From NCBI RefSeq assembly GCF_000175195.1, contig NZ_ACQL01000100.1, positions 1-64,000 on the forward strand: a DNA stretch of 64,000 nt. Reading direction: 5' to 3'. Position 1 is the stretch's first letter, and every line of letters begins with the position of its first letter. The DNA is from Actinobacillus minor NM305 (lineage in GTDB: Bacteria > Pseudomonadota > Gammaproteobacteria > Enterobacterales > Pasteurellaceae). The notes under the pieces are model-generated. The model ran no database searches and was not told the DNA's origin. It saw only the letters and a program-made list of their open reading frames with translations. The position numbers were made by a program, and so were the translations under genes. Shown here in pieces: positions 19,150 through 29,569 of the stretch.

Positions 19150-20625
19150 ATGAGTGGTGCAGAATTATTAGTCAATGTAACACCGAGCGAAACACGGGTG
19201 GCGTTGGTAGAAAATGGGATTTTAAAAGAACTACATATTGAGCGAGAAGCCAAACGGGGTATTGTCGGCAACATTTATAAAGGGCGAGTGACCCGAGTGC
19301 TCCCCGGCATGCAATCCGCATTTGTTGATATTGGCTTAGAAAAAGCGGCGTTTTTACATGCTTCTGACATTGTTTCACATACAGAATGTGTTGATGAAAA
19401 CGAGAAAAAGCAATTTGTCGTCAAAAATATCAGTGAATTAGTCCGTGAGGGGCAAGATATTATTGTTCAAGTCGTTAAAGATCCGCTTGGGACAAAAGGC
19501 GCACGACTTACGACCGACATTACCCTACCTTCTCGCTATTTGGTTTTTATGCCAGAAAATAGCCACGTGGGCGTTTCTCAGCGGATCGAAAGTGAAGAAG
19601 AACGTAACCGTTTAAAAGCCTTGGTTGAGCCTTATTGTGACGAATTAGGTGGCTTTATTGTACGAACAGCAGCAGAAGATGTGGCTCATGAAAGTTTAGA
19701 ACAAGATACGATCTTCCTGAAACGATTATGGAGAAAAGTGTTAGACAGAAAAGCAAAATATCCAACAAGATCGATGCTCTATGGCGAACTGGCGTTGGCT
19801 CAACGTGTTTTGCGAGATTTTGTTGGCACCCATATTAGTTCAGTCAAAATTGACTCAAAAATTACTTTTGAACAAGTAAAAGAGTTCTTAAATGAATTTA
19901 TGCCGGAACTCACAGACAGCGTAAGTTTATATAGCGGTACTCAAACCTTATTTGATGCTTATGGCGTAGAAGATGCAATTCAAAAAGCCTTAGATAAACG
20001 GGTTGATTTAAAATCGGGCGGCTACTTAATTATTGAACAGACCGAAGCCATGACAACGATTGACATCAACACAGGTGCCTTTGTCGGGCATCGTGATTTA
20101 GCCCATACGATTTTTAACACAAACATTGAGGCAACGAAAGCGATTGCTCATCAGCTCCAATTACGTAATTTAGGCGGCATTATTATCATTGACTTCATTG
20201 ATATGCAGGAAGAAGAGCACCGCCTACGTGTTCTGGAATCGCTTGAACAAGCCTTAAAAGGCGACCGAGTGAAAACGAATGTTAATGGCTTTACCCAACT
20301 TGGCTTAGTTGAAATGACTCGCAAGCGTACACGAGAAAGCCTAGAGCGTATTTTGTGTTGCGATTGCCCTGCTTGTAAAGGGCGTGGAACGATTAAAACC
20401 GTTGAAACAGTGTGTTATGAAATTCTCCGTGAAATCGTGCGAGTTCATCATCTCTTTAATACAGAGAAAGTTCGAGTTTACGCATCAAAAGAGGTGGCAG
20501 AATACTTGATCCATGAAGAAACGCATGCCTCGCTTGCCGAGTTAGAAGCCTTTATCGGAAAAAAAGTGGAAATCAAATTAGAGCCTTACTATCATCAAGA
20601 TCAGTTTGATGTAGTTGTAATGTAA
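19150..20625 (+). CDS. rng: Ribonuclease G
   Basis: RNase G is the RNase E paralogue that matures the 5' end of 16S rRNA and degrades some mRNAs. The 491-residue protein starts MSGAELLVNVTPSETRVAL and has an N-terminal S1 domain (about residues 40-125, with GNIYKGRVTRVLPGMQSAF). The DNase I-like catalytic stretch TTIDINTGAFVGHRD follows near residue 302, with metal-binding aspartates. The zinc-link cysteines CCDCPACKGRG lie near residue 413. It lacks the long RNase E scaffold tail. It is divergent from ycaO with a 183-bp gap to the chosen ycaO start. Confidence 0.96.
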   Translation: MSGAELLVNVTPSETRVALVENGILKELHIEREAKRGIVGNIYKGRVTRVLPGMQSAFVDIGLEKAAFLHASDIVSHTECVDENEKKQFVVKNISELVREGQDIIVQVVKDPLGTKGARLTTDITLPSRYLVFMPENSHVGVSQRIESEEERNRLKALVEPYCDELGGFIVRTAAEDVAHESLEQDTIFLKRLWRKVLDRKAKYPTRSMLYGELALAQRVLRDFVGTHISSVKIDSKITFEQVKEFLNEFMPELTDSVSLYSGTQTLFDAYGVEDAIQKALDKRVDLKSGGYLIIEQTEAMTTIDINTGAFVGHRDLAHTIFNTNIEATKAIAHQLQLRNLGGIIIIDFIDMQEEEHRLRVLESLEQALKGDRVKTNVNGFTQLGLVEMTRKRTRESLERILCCDCPACKGRGTIKTVETVCYEILREIVRVHHLFNTEKVRVYASKEVAEYLIHEETHASLAELEAFIGKKVEIKLEPYYHQDQFDVVVM

Positions 20626-20647
20626 TGTTTTCTAATAGATAAAAAGT

Positions 20648-20667
20648 GGGCGAAAAATATTTCGCCC
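20648..20667 (+). terminator. Terminator after rng
   Basis: GGGCGAAA (20648-20655) pairs with TTTCGCCC (20660-20667) around a four-base loop, 22 bp after the rng stop codon. There is no long U-run, so efficiency is uncertain. Confidence 0.55.
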
Positions 20668-20713
20668 TACAACTACCTCAAAAAGCAGTTAAATTTAGAT
20701 GGGCAGGGAGTAT

Positions 20714-20757
20714 GTAAGTCCACGCATAACGAGCGTTATTTTTAAGCGTGGTCTTAC
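20714..20757. repeat. Inverted repeat upstream of lysS
   Basis: GTAAGTCCACGC (20714-20725) pairs with GCGTGGTCTTAC (20746-20757) at 11 of 12 positions around a 20-bp loop. It lies in the non-coding stretch between rng and lysS, together with a full uptake signal at 20806-20815. Confidence 0.6.
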
Positions 20758-20903
20758 GTCCACTCTACAATGTTGCAAATTTTATTGAAAATTTATCTTA
20801 AATCCGACCGCTTGTTTTCTACCAAAATCCTGCAAAATCGCTTATAATATCGCCCTTTTAGTCTTAGCAAATCCGAATTCTTTTAAAAATTTAAGGTAAT
20901 ACC

Positions 20904-22409
20904 ATGTCTGAAGTTGAAAACCAAGAATTAGATCTTAACGGCGAAATGATTGCTCGCCGTGAAAAATTAGCCAAAATCCGTGAAATGGGAAATCCATTTC
21001 CAAATAAATTCCGCCGTGATGCTTATGCAAAAGATTTACACGCAAAATATGATGATGTTGATGGCGAAGCATTAAAAGAACAAGATATTCAAGTGAAAGT
21101 CGCTGGTCGTATTATGCTTAAACGTGTAATGGGAAAAGCCTCTTTCTTCACAATCCAAGACGTAAGCGGACAAATTCAGCTTTATGTTGCTCGTGATAAT
21201 CTTGCTGAAGGTGTTTATAGCGATAAAGTGAGCCTTTGGGATTTAGGCGATATCGTTGGCGTATCAGGAACCTTATTCAAAACCAAAACAGGCGAATTAA
21301 CGGTGCGTTGTTCTGAAGTAGAATTATTAACGAAATCACTTCGTCCACTGCCAAATAAAGTACAAGGTATTACAGACCAAGAAATCCGTTATCGTCAGCG
21401 TTATTTAGATTTAATCTCTAACGAAGAATCTCGCCGTACCTTTATGATCCGTTCACAAGTGGTATCAGGTATTCGTCAATTCTTCTTAGAAAGAGGTTTT
21501 ATTGAAGTTGAAACGCCAATGTTACAAGTGATTCCAGGCGGTGCTGCAGCTCGTCCATTTGTTACACACCACAATGCACTAGACGTAGATATGTATTTAC
21601 GTATCGCACCGGAACTTTACTTAAAACGTTTAGTGGTAGGTGGTTTTGAGCGTGTATTCGAATTAAACCGTAACTTCCGTAATGAAGGGGTTTCTGTTCG
21701 TCATAACCCTGAATTTACCATGATTGAATACTACCAAGCCTATGCGGATTATCACGATTTAATGGATAACACCGAAGAATTATTACGTAAATTAGCATTA
21801 GATATTCTTGGCACTACTGATGTTCCTTACGGCGAATATGTGTTTGATTTTGGCAAACCATTTGAGCGTATCACTATGCATGAAGCGATTGTAAAATACG
21901 GCAATGGTATTTCAATGGAAGATTTACACGATTTCGATAAAGCCGTTGCGATTGCAAAAGGTTTACACATTGAAATCCAAAAATCGTGGGGCTTAGGCTC
22001 TATCGTTAATGCGATTTTTGAAGAAGTAGCAGAACATCAACTTATTCAGCCTACATTCTTAATGGCACACCCTGCGGAAATTTCACCGCTTGCACGCCGC
22101 AATGATGAAAATCCAGAAGTAACAGACCGTTTTGAATTATTTATCGGTGGACGTGAAATCGGTAATGGCTTCTCAGAATTAAACGATGCGGAAGACCAAG
22201 CCGAGCGCTTTGATGCACAAGTAGCCGCTAAAGATGCCGGTGATGATGAAGCAATGTTTAAAGATGAAGACTTCGTTGTTGCGCTTGAACACGGTTTACC
22301 ACCAACTGCAGGCGAAGGTTTAGGTATTGACCGCTTAGCCATGATTTTTGCTAATGCACCGTCAATCCGTGATGTCATTCTCTTCCCTGCAATGCGTCAA
22401 AAAGCGTAA
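20904..22409 (+). CDS. lysS: Lysyl-tRNA synthetase (class II)
   Basis: LysRS charges tRNA-Lys with lysine. The 501-residue protein has the N-terminal anticodon-binding OB fold (about residues 65-145), class II motif 2 ([20 protein letters not shown] near residue 258) and motif 3 ([11 protein letters not shown] near residue 472). It is the only class II LysRS-type gene in the window. The start ATG at 20904 follows an AAGGTAA. In E. coli lysS follows prfB, whereas here a long non-coding stretch separates it from rng, so it probably has its own promoter; a TATAAT lies at 20843. Confidence 0.96.
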   Translation: MSEVENQELDLNGEMIARREKLAKIREMGNPFPNKFRRDAYAKDLHAKYDDVDGEALKEQDIQVKVAGRIMLKRVMGKASFFTIQDVSGQIQLYVARDNLAEGVYSDKVSLWDLGDIVGVSGTLFKTKTGELTVRCSEVELLTKSLRPLPNKVQGITDQEIRYRQRYLDLISNEESRRTFMIRSQVVSGIRQFFLERGFIEVETPMLQVIPGGAAARPFVTHHNALDVDMYLRIAPELYLKRLVVGGFERVFELNRNFRNEGVSVRHNPEFTMIEYYQAYADYHDLMDNTEELLRKLALDILGTTDVPYGEYVFDFGKPFERITMHEAIVKYGNGISMEDLHDFDKAVAIAKGLHIEIQKSWGLGSIVNAIFEEVAEHQLIQPTFLMAHPAEISPLARRNDENPEVTDRFELFIGGREIGNGFSELNDAEDQAERFDAQVAAKDAGDDEAMFKDEDFVVALEHGLPPTAGEGLGIDRLAMIFANAPSIRDVILFPAMRQKA

Positions 22410-22424
22410 TAAAGCAGATCAAAT

Positions 22425-22449
22425 AAGGGCGAACATTTTGTTCGCCCTT
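22425..22449. terminator. Bidirectional terminator between lysS and yheS
   Basis: AAGGGCGAACA (22425-22435) is perfectly complementary to TGTTCGCCCTT (22439-22449) with a three-base loop, between two convergent genes. Confidence 0.8.
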
Positions 22450-22453
22450 CGCT

Positions 22454-24373
22454 TTACTCTCCATTCAACATGAATTCTAACTGTTCTTGAGCCTCTAGCC
22501 ATTCCATTTCAATCTGCTCAACTTTTTGCTTCGCTTCAACTTGCTTTGCTAATGTTTCCGTTAATTTTGCCTTATTTTCCGCCTCATAGATTTCACTTGA
22601 AGCTAATAAAGTTTCAAGCTCTGCCAATTGGGTTGAGGCTTTATCTAAATCCTTTTCCAACTGGGTAATTTTTTTGCGTAACGGTGCTGTTTGCTGGCGA
22701 AGCTCCGCTTCTAAGCGTTTTTGCTCTTTACGGTTTGAAGCACTCTCTTTATTTTCAGCCACACTAGCGGTCGAATTTTCGGAGGATTTTGCCAATTCAA
22801 GGCTATTTTGTTCATTCAGCCATTTTTGATAATCGTCTAAATCGCCTTTAAATTCTTCCACTTTTTTATCGTGTACCAAATAGAATTCATTGACCGTGCT
22901 ACGCAATAAATGCCTATCGTGCGAAACCACCACCAACGAACCTTCATAATAAGTTAAAGCGTCCGTTAAGGCTTGACGCATTTCCAAATCCAAATGGTTA
23001 GTCGGTTCGTCTAACAATAATAAATTAGGGCGTTGCCATACAATTAACGCCAGTACTAAACGCGCCTTCTCTCCCCCCGAAAATGAGCCAACCTCTTGTT
23101 TAACTTTATCCCCTTTAAAGTCAAATCCACCTAAGTAATTCCGTAATTCTTGCTCTGTTTTCTCTGGGGCTAATTTTGTTAAATGCCATAGCGGGCTTTC
23201 ATCAAAGCGTAACGTATCCACTTGATGTTGAGCAAAATAGCCGAGCTGTACACCTTTGGCTAACTGAACGTGCCCACTTTGTGCTGCTAATTCACCGGCA
23301 AGCAATTTAATTAGCGTTGATTTACCGGCACCATTTCTCCCTAACAAACCAATTCGTGAACCAGGGACTAAATTTAATTTAACCGACTCTAAAACGGTTT
23401 TCCCACCATAACCTGTTGCCACTTTTTCCATCATCAACAACGGACTAGGTAAGGCAAAAGGTGGTTTGAACTCAAATTCAAACGGCGAATCAGCATAAGC
23501 TGGTGCAATCAATTCCATTTTTTCGAGGGCTTTAATACGACTTTGCGCTTGTTTCGCTTTGGTTGCTTTTGCTTTAAAGCGGTCAATAAAGCTCTGCAAA
23601 TGCGCTACTTTGCGTTGTTGTTGCTGATAAGCTGCATTTTGTTGCGAAATTTTGGTGGCTCGCTGAATTTCAAATGAAGTGTAGTTACCAGTATATTCGT
23701 GCAATTGCTGATTTTCAATATGAATCACTCGGTTAATAATCGGATCTAAAAAATCTCTGTCGTGCGAAATAAGTAGCAAAGTGCCACGATAATTAGTTAG
23801 CCAACGTTCTAACCAAATCACCGCATCTAAATCCAAGTGGTTTGTCGGTTCGTCCAATAGCAATAAATCCGAACGGCAAATTAAGGCTTGCGCCAGATTT
23901 AAGCGCATACGCCAACCACCAGAAAACGATTTTACCGGCAAATTGAGCTGTTCGGTTGAAAAGCCTAAGCCATTTAATAACGTTGCGGCTCGAGACTGAA
24001 TCGTCCAAGCATCAATCGTATCTAATTGAGCGTGAGTGGTGGCAATTAAATTACCATTATTTTCTGCATTAGCTTTCTCGAGTTGTGCCATCAATGAGGT
24101 ATATTCTCGATCGCCTTGAATAACATAATCTATCGCCGAAATCTCTAACGCTGGCGTTTCTTGATTTACCCATGAAATTGCCCAGTTTTTAGGAAGCGAA
24201 ACTTCGCCACCTTCGGGCTGTAATTCGCCTTTCAATAAAGCAAAAAGGGAAGATTTACCACAACCATTCTTGCCGACAAGACCAACTTTTTGCCCTGTAT
24301 GAATCGTTGCAGAAGTCTGTTCGAGTAAAGTATTCGTGCCACGTTTCAGGATTAAATCTGTAAAAAAAATCAT
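22454..24373 (-). CDS. yheS: ABC-F family ATPase YheS
   Basis: ABC-F proteins bind the ribosomal E site and act on stalled or empty ribosomes rather than in transport. The 639-residue product has two nucleotide-binding domains. P-loop 1 is GLVGKNGCGKSS near residue 33 and P-loop 2 GLLGRNGAGKST near residue 343. The signatures are FSGGWRMRL and FSGGEKARL, with two LLLLDEPTNHLD Walker B motifs. An interdomain linker and a charged C-terminal coiled coil complete it. There are no membrane helices. The close match in length and in the N-terminal VNQETPAL stretch points to YheS rather than Uup, EttA or YbiT. It is divergent from the marC-family gene. Confidence 0.93.
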   Translation of the reverse strand: MIFFTDLILKRGTNTLLEQTSATIHTGQKVGLVGKNGCGKSSLFALLKGELQPEGGEVSLPKNWAISWVNQETPALEISAIDYVIQGDREYTSLMAQLEKANAENNGNLIATTHAQLDTIDAWTIQSRAATLLNGLGFSTEQLNLPVKSFSGGWRMRLNLAQALICRSDLLLLDEPTNHLDLDAVIWLERWLTNYRGTLLLISHDRDFLDPIINRVIHIENQQLHEYTGNYTSFEIQRATKISQQNAAYQQQQRKVAHLQSFIDRFKAKATKAKQAQSRIKALEKMELIAPAYADSPFEFEFKPPFALPSPLLMMEKVATGYGGKTVLESVKLNLVPGSRIGLLGRNGAGKSTLIKLLAGELAAQSGHVQLAKGVQLGYFAQHQVDTLRFDESPLWHLTKLAPEKTEQELRNYLGGFDFKGDKVKQEVGSFSGGEKARLVLALIVWQRPNLLLLDEPTNHLDLEMRQALTDALTYYEGSLVVVSHDRHLLRSTVNEFYLVHDKKVEEFKGDLDDYQKWLNEQNSLELAKSSENSTASVAENKESASNRKEQKRLEAELRQQTAPLRKKITQLEKDLDKASTQLAELETLLASSEIYEAENKAKLTETLAKQVEAKQKVEQIEMEWLEAQEQLEFMLNGE

Positions 24374-24437
24374 AATAATTTGTCTATTTATGCTAAAATT
24401 TGTCGGCTTTATTTTATCATAATTATTAGGAGAGCAG

Positions 24438-25055
24438 ATGTTTGATTCTTTGGCGGTACAATTTGTTGTACTTTGGGCTGTTATTGATCCGATAGGCTCT
24501 ATCCCTGTTTATTTAGCAAAAACCACTGGGCTATCGTTAGACGATCGTAAGAAAATTGCTCGAAATGCGATTTTAATTTCTGCCGGTATTCTGTTTTTCT
24601 TTTTAATCGGCGGTCAATTATTGCTTGAAGCAATGCAAATTCCTCTCTCGGCATTCCAAATTGCAGGGGGATTGGTGCTTTTGATTTTTGCTTTAACTAT
24701 GATTTTTGGTGAAGGTAAACCGCAGCACGAAATCAAAATACAAACAAACATTAACGAACTTGCTGTTTACCCACTTGCCGTGCCTTCAATTGCTTCCCCA
24801 GGGGCAATGATGGCGATTGTGCTTTTAACCGATAATCATCGTTTTAGCCTTTTTGATCAATCAATTACCGCGTTGATTATGTTAAGCGTATTATTGATTA
24901 CCTATATTCTTTTATTACTTGCTAACCGAATTCAACATTTTATTGGGAATTCAGGTGCGGCAATCATTAGCCGAGTCATGGGGCTTATTTTAGCTTCGGT
25001 GGCTATCAATAACTTATTAGTTGGTATTCGTGATTTTTTCACGCAAGTCAGCTAA
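24438..25055 (+). CDS. MarC family integral membrane protein (YhgN-like)
   Basis: The 205-residue inner-membrane protein has about six hydrophobic segments and the family N-terminal motif VLWAVIDPIGSIPV. Internal AVPSIASPGAMMAIVLL and C-terminal SRVMGLILASVAINNLLVGI stretches are also typical. The length and the opening residues resemble E. coli YhgN. The MarC family has no established substrate; an early link to multiple antibiotic resistance was not upheld. A GGAG lies eight bases before the ATG. It is followed 38 bp later by a YajG-type lipoprotein gene on the same strand, possibly in one transcript. Confidence 0.88.
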   Translation: MFDSLAVQFVVLWAVIDPIGSIPVYLAKTTGLSLDDRKKIARNAILISAGILFFFLIGGQLLLEAMQIPLSAFQIAGGLVLLIFALTMIFGEGKPQHEIKIQTNINELAVYPLAVPSIASPGAMMAIVLLTDNHRFSLFDQSITALIMLSVLLITYILLLLANRIQHFIGNSGAAIISRVMGLILASVAINNLLVGIRDFFTQVS

Positions 25056-25093
25056 ACTGATCATACATTTATCTTTATTAAAGGAAGAAAAAT

Positions 25094-25684
25094 ATGAAAT
25101 TCTCTAAAAAAATGCTTTTTGCAATGGCAACATTAAGTGCTGCGGTATTAACCGGTTGTCAAAGTGGACAATCAAATTTTCTCACTTTCACAACACCATC
25201 GCCAACTGCGGTATTTAATACCAACAATCAAACTGCGGCAGTCAGTGTGAATACTCAAGACCTTCGTACTTCAAGAGAAATTGCAGCTTATACGAAAAAT
25301 GGCGAAATTATCCGCTTAAGCTCAAGCCCTGAAGTAGCGCAAATGTTCCAACAAGCTGTACAACAAGATCTTAATGCCAAAGGCTTCCAAATTGTACAAG
25401 GTGCAGCAAATGCGCATGTGACTGTGAATATCAAACGCTTTTTTGCGACCGTAGAACAAGGAAACCTTCGCCATAAAGCAAATGCGGAAGTGAATGTTGA
25501 AGTTAGCGTACAAGGTTCAAAAGGGAACTTTAATAAGAGCTTTAATGCTACTCGTAGCTATGAAGGCGTGTTAGGGGCAGATAACGACTCTATTAAAGAC
25601 GTATTAAGCCAAGCTTATCAAGATGTTGTAAAAGCTATCTACAACGATAACGAAGTTGCAAACGCAATTCATCAATATAAATAA
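25094..25684 (+). CDS. yajG: YajG-like lipoprotein
   Basis: The 196-residue protein starts with a lipoprotein signal peptide ending LTGC (lipidated Cys near residue 22). It matches the YajG family in length (about 192) and in the core pattern of a short repeated beta structure (SPEVAQMFQQAVQQDLNAKG near residue 79). The mature part has no transmembrane segment. The residue after the Cys is Gln rather than Asp, consistent with outer-membrane sorting. YajG proteins are abundant but have no defined biochemical function. A ribosome-binding AGGAAG precedes the ATG. Confidence 0.8.
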   Translation: MKFSKKMLFAMATLSAAVLTGCQSGQSNFLTFTTPSPTAVFNTNNQTAAVSVNTQDLRTSREIAAYTKNGEIIRLSSSPEVAQMFQQAVQQDLNAKGFQIVQGAANAHVTVNIKRFFATVEQGNLRHKANAEVNVEVSVQGSKGNFNKSFNATRSYEGVLGADNDSIKDVLSQAYQDVVKAIYNDNEVANAIHQYK

Positions 25685-25693
25685 CCCTTTCAC

Positions 25694-25736
25694 AAGCGGT
25701 TTAATTTGGTAAATATGATGCTAAATTAGACCGCTT
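25694..25736. terminator. Uptake-signal hairpin after the YajG-like gene
   Basis: AAGCGGTTTAATTT (25694-25707) pairs with AAATTAGACCGCTT (25723-25736) at 13 of 14 positions. The left arm is inside an exact ACAAGCGGT core (25692-25700). Confidence 0.65.
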
Positions 25737-25758
25737 ATCAGCTTTTCTAAATAAAATC

Positions 25759-26490
25759 ATGCGAATTCCAAGAATTTATCATCCCGAACCACTCATCGGA
25801 AAAACAACCTGTATATTGAGTGAAGATGCAACCAATCATGTAGGACGCGTCCTACGTATGACTGCTGGCGAACAAATTATTTTATTTGACGGCTCAAATC
25901 ACGTTTTCCACGCAACACTACAAGCGGTCGAAAAAAAGCAAATCATTGCAGAAATTACCTCTAGTGAATTAGATGATCGAGAATCGCCTTTATCTATTCA
26001 TTTAGGGCAGGTTATTTCAAGAGGTGATCGCATGGAATTTACGATTCAAAAATCTGTAGAATTGGGTGTTAAAGTTATTACACCGCTTTGGTCAGAGCGT
26101 TGTGGCGTAAAATTAAATGATGAACGCCAAGATAAAAAATTGCAACAATGGCAAAAAATTGCGATTGCCGCCTGTGAACAATGTGGACGAAATGAGATTC
26201 CTGAAATCCGCCCAATTATGAAATTGACGGATTGGTGTAAAGAGCAAGATGACATGCTTAAACTCAATTTACACCCAAGAGCTAAATATACCATTCGCCA
26301 ACTGCCAAATATGCCGGTTGCCGGCGTACGATTATTGATTGGTTCAGAAGGTGGATTATCTCCGGAAGAAATTGCCATGACAGAAAAAGAAGGCTTTACT
26401 GAAGTTTTATTAGGGAAACGTGTACTACGTACAGAAACCGCCTCGCTCGCAGCGATTACCGCATTACAAGTCTGCTTCGGCGATATTTAA
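25759..26490 (+). CDS. rsmE: 16S rRNA m3U1498 methyltransferase RsmE
   Basis: RsmE is a SPOUT-class enzyme that N3-methylates U1498 of 16S rRNA after 30S assembly. The 243-residue length is standard. It has the N-terminal PUA-like domain starting [12 protein letters not shown], and the C-terminal knot with [12 protein letters not shown] near residue 193 and [20 protein letters not shown] near residue 214. A full uptake signal (ACAAGCGGTC at 25920-25929) lies within the coding sequence. A short 31-bp gap leads to yqgE. Confidence 0.95.
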   Translation: MRIPRIYHPEPLIGKTTCILSEDATNHVGRVLRMTAGEQIILFDGSNHVFHATLQAVEKKQIIAEITSSELDDRESPLSIHLGQVISRGDRMEFTIQKSVELGVKVITPLWSERCGVKLNDERQDKKLQQWQKIAIAACEQCGRNEIPEIRPIMKLTDWCKEQDDMLKLNLHPRAKYTIRQLPNMPVAGVRLLIGSEGGLSPEEIAMTEKEGFTEVLLGKRVLRTETASLAAITALQVCFGDI

Positions 26491-26521
26491 TTTTCCTCTT
26501 TAATCAAAATAAAAGGATCAT

Positions 26522-27085
26522 ATGTTAGACAATTTACAAGGTAAATTCTTAATCGCTACACCTGAAATGGATGATGAATTTTTTGAACGTACCGTAGTTT
26601 ATATTTGTGAACATAACAGTAACGGCGCAATGGGATTGATCATTAACGTCCCAACAGATTTATCTGTTTTAGAATTACTGACCCGTATGGATTTCCAAAT
26701 GGCAAACCAACGGGATTATAAAAAAGACCAAATGGTATTAAGCGGTGGACCGGTTAGCCAAGATCGAGGCTTTATTATCCATACTAAAACGGAGCGAGAT
26801 TTTCTACACTCTTATCATGTTACCGACCGTATTATGCTCACAACATCCGGCGATGTATTGGATAGTTTAGGCACGCCCGATGCACCTGAGAAATTTGTTG
26901 TTTGCTTAGGTTGTGCAACATGGAGTAGCGATCAACTCGAAAATGAAATTGCTCGTAATTTTTGGATCTATTCGGAAGCTAACGATAAAACGCTTTTTGA
27001 AACAGGGTATTTAGATCGTTGGGTTGAAGCCAATGAATTTTTTGGCATTTCTTCAGGTGTGCTTTCCAGCCCGGGGAGAGCTTGA
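26522..27085 (+). CDS. yqgE: YqgE/AlgH family protein (UPF0301)
   Basis: The 187-residue cytosolic protein belongs to the YqgE/AlgH family, whose biochemical role is not established. Family motifs are seen: the N-terminal [20 protein letters not shown], the central [14 protein letters not shown] near residue 78, and the C-terminal [13 protein letters not shown] near residue 130. In many gammaproteobacteria it precedes yqgF/ruvX, but here ruvX lies about 2.5 kb away with ampD, so that pairing has been broken. It follows rsmE closely and is probably co-transcribed. Confidence 0.9.
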   Translation: MLDNLQGKFLIATPEMDDEFFERTVVYICEHNSNGAMGLIINVPTDLSVLELLTRMDFQMANQRDYKKDQMVLSGGPVSQDRGFIIHTKTERDFLHSYHVTDRIMLTTSGDVLDSLGTPDAPEKFVVCLGCATWSSDQLENEIARNFWIYSEANDKTLFETGYLDRWVEANEFFGISSGVLSSPGRA

Positions 27086-27125
27086 TATTTAGGTGTGATA
27101 AACAAAGGTATAGTAGACAGATTTG

Positions 27126-27140
27126 TTGCTGATTCAGCAA
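27126..27140. terminator. 15-bp palindromic hairpin after yqgE
   Basis: TTGCTGATTCAGCAA is perfectly self-complementary about a central T, followed by an A-rich run on the plus strand. The weak stem makes a terminator role uncertain. The rest of the 27086-27379 gap is AT-rich with no open frame. Confidence 0.4.
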
Positions 27141-27379
27141 AAACTATGCCAAGTGGAAAATTTGTTGCTAATGTTTATGTTCTTTAAATATTAGCAACTT
27201 TTTTATTAAAAAAATCTTGTATAAATAACATATTTGTTGTTTTTTCTATCATTTAATTCAAGATGTTTTTCATAGCCTCAAATATAATCCATATAACGCT
27301 TTAAACGTGCATAAATATTTCTTACATTTCGGTATTTATTTACGTTAATTTTTGTGAAAATAACATAATACCACATTTA

Positions 27380-28021
27380 TCACACACCATATTGCTCACG
27401 ATAAGCTCGCATTGAAGCTAGATAAGGAGCATATTTATCTGATTTTTCAATAAATTGAACTAAATCATCAAAATCAACAATGGAAAATACTTTACAGCCA
27501 TAATCACGTTCCACTTCTTGAATTGCAGAAAGTTCGCCTTTACCTTTCTCTTTACGGTTTAACGCAATCATCACACCGGCAAGGGTTGCATTATTGGCAT
27601 TAATGATCTCCATTGACTCACGGATTGCCGTGCCTGCAGTAATAACATCATCTACCAATAGAATTTTTCCTTTTAATGGGCTACCAATTAGATTTCCACC
27701 TTCGCCATGATCTTTCGCTTCTTTACGATTAAAACAGCAAGGTTTATCCACATTAAACTGGTTTGCTAGAGCAACGGCGACAGTTGTTGCAATCGGGATC
27801 CCTTTATAGGCTGGTCCAAATAATACGTCATAATCAATTTGGCCGGCTTGAATAGCCTGAGCGTAGTATTCGCCTAATTTTGCTAAATCACGCCCGGTAT
27901 TAAACAATCCAGCATTAAAGAAATAAGGGCTTTGCCTGCCGGATTTTAAGGTAAATTCACCAAATTTTAAAACGTTACGGCTTAGGGCAAATTCAATAAA
28001 ATCGTGTTTGTATTGTTCCAT
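27380..28021 (-). CDS. pyrE: Orotate phosphoribosyltransferase
   Basis: PyrE converts orotate and PRPP to orotidine 5'-phosphate in de novo pyrimidine synthesis. The 213-residue length equals the E. coli enzyme. The PRPP-binding motif [16 protein letters not shown] lies near residue 120, with the flexible catalytic loop [16 protein letters not shown] near residue 97. It starts [27 protein letters not shown] lies before the ATG. rph is not adjacent, so the rph-pyrE attenuation arrangement of enterics is absent here. It is the second of two minus-strand genes after rlmJ. Confidence 0.97.
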   Translation of the reverse strand: MEQYKHDFIEFALSRNVLKFGEFTLKSGRQSPYFFNAGLFNTGRDLAKLGEYYAQAIQAGQIDYDVLFGPAYKGIPIATTVAVALANQFNVDKPCCFNRKEAKDHGEGGNLIGSPLKGKILLVDDVITAGTAIRESMEIINANNATLAGVMIALNRKEKGKGELSAIQEVERDYGCKVFSIVDFDDLVQFIEKSDKYAPYLASMRAYREQYGV

Positions 28022-28078
28022 TTTTTTCTTCCCAAAATTGCAAAATATTGATTAAAAATAACCGCTCATAAAAAATGT

Positions 28079-28921
28079 TTATTCAGGTGTAATCCATTCA
28101 ACCATCCAACTACCCGTGCCTTCTGGCACAAGCACATCGGTTAAATATGGCAGAATTTTTTTCATTTGAGATTCTAATTGCCAAGGTGGATTGATCACAA
28201 TCATACCGCTTGCCGTCATGCCTCGTTGATCTGAATCTGGACGAACCGCTAACTCTATTTGTAAAATTTTACGGATTCCTGTTTCTTGCAAGCCACGAAC
28301 AATTCTTTTGGTATGTTGGCGTAACACTACAGGATACCAAATTGCATAGGTTCCTGTGGCAAAGCGTTTGTAACCTTCTTCAATCGCTTTTACCACTAGC
28401 TCATAATCTTCTTTCAGCTCATAAGGAGGATCAATCAGCACAAAACCACGGCGTTCTTTCGGAGGTAATGCAGATTTCAACTGTTGGAAACCATTTTCTC
28501 GCTTCGTTACTACATTTTTGGCTTTCGCAAATTCTTGTCGTAGTAGCGGAAAATCATTTGGGTGCAATTCCGTAAGAATCGCGCGATCCTGCTCTCTAAG
28601 TTGTTGCACCGCTAATAATGGGGAGCCTGCATAATATTTTAATTTTTCGCCACGGTTAATTTTCTTTAACTCGTTAATATAAAAAGCCACTTCTTCAGGG
28701 AGATCATTTCGTTCCCATAAACGAGCAACCCCTTCTAAATACTCCCCTGTTTTTTCTGATTCAGCACTCAACAAGCTATAACGCCCTACACCAGAGTGCG
28801 TATCTAAATAGAGAAAGCCTTTCTCTTTCTGTTTTAATGACTGCAAAATAAGGAGTTGCACAATGTGTTTTAAGACATCAGCGTGATTTCCAGCGTGAAA
28901 GCTGTGGCGGTAACTTAACAT
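28079..28921 (-). CDS. rlmJ: 23S rRNA m6A2030 methyltransferase RlmJ
   Basis: RlmJ N6-methylates adenosine 2030 in domain V of 23S rRNA. The 280-residue protein begins MLSYRHSFHAGNHADVLKH, the signature start of the family, and has the catalytic DPPY motif in FVLIDPPYELKEDYE near residue 161. The S-adenosylmethionine-binding stretch DTHSGVGRYSLLS lies near residue 41. The length matches E. coli RlmJ (280). It is divergent from ampD with an 87-bp gap. Confidence 0.95.
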   Translation of the reverse strand: MLSYRHSFHAGNHADVLKHIVQLLILQSLKQKEKGFLYLDTHSGVGRYSLLSAESEKTGEYLEGVARLWERNDLPEEVAFYINELKKINRGEKLKYYAGSPLLAVQQLREQDRAILTELHPNDFPLLRQEFAKAKNVVTKRENGFQQLKSALPPKERRGFVLIDPPYELKEDYELVVKAIEEGYKRFATGTYAIWYPVVLRQHTKRIVRGLQETGIRKILQIELAVRPDSDQRGMTASGMIVINPPWQLESQMKKILPYLTDVLVPEGTGSWMVEWITPE

Positions 28922-29008
28922 ACAAATTCTCTTTTAACTGTTATCGCTGTATAAGCGGTAAAATTTTGCTAAAATTCTACCATAAATCCCTTACGCAACG
29001 AGAAGAAA

Positions 29009-29569
29009 ATGCAAATAAAAGATGGTGTTCTTATTGAACATAGGCAAGTCGCCTCCCCTCATTTTAATGAGCGACCTAATCCTAAAGATATTTCACTCTT
29101 AGTCATTCACTATATTAGCTTACCGCCTGAACAATTTGGCGAAAATTTTATCGATCTCTTTTTCCAAGGGAAATTAGATCCCAATGCACACCCTTATTTT
29201 CAAGAAATTAAAGATCTCAGAGTTTCTGCGCATTGCTTAATCAATCGTCAAGGCGAAATTACGCAATATGTTAATTTCAACCAAATGGCATGGCACGCGG
29301 GCTTATCTTGCTTTGAAGGACGTGAAAAATGTAATGAGTTTTCAATCGGAATTGAATTAGAAGGCTCAAATAATCAGCCTTTTACAGAAGCGCAATATCA
29401 GGCTTTGGCAAAATTAACTCGTGCTATTCAAGCGGAATATCCATTGATTACGGATCATCAAATTACTGGACATCAGCATATTTCCCCTGGTAGAAAACAA
29501 GATCCCGGTCGTTATTTTGCATGGGATTATTATCATTCATTATTAAAAAAAGAGGAATTAAATCGATGA
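29009..29569 (+). CDS. ampD: 1,6-anhydro-N-acetylmuramyl-L-alanine amidase AmpD
   Basis: AmpD is the cytosolic zinc amidase that removes the peptide from anhydro-muropeptides during cell-wall recycling. The 186-residue length is normal. Zinc-ligand regions are visible: [10 protein letters not shown] near residue 30 and [15 protein letters not shown] near residue 154, together with [20 protein letters not shown] near residue 95. It has no signal peptide, so it is AmpD rather than a periplasmic amidase. It overlaps ruvX by four bases (ATGA), which indicates translational coupling. No ampC or ampR is in the window. Confidence 0.95.
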   Translation: MQIKDGVLIEHRQVASPHFNERPNPKDISLLVIHYISLPPEQFGENFIDLFFQGKLDPNAHPYFQEIKDLRVSAHCLINRQGEITQYVNFNQMAWHAGLSCFEGREKCNEFSIGIELEGSNNQPFTEAQYQALAKLTRAIQAEYPLITDHQITGHQHISPGRKQDPGRYFAWDYYHSLLKKEELNR

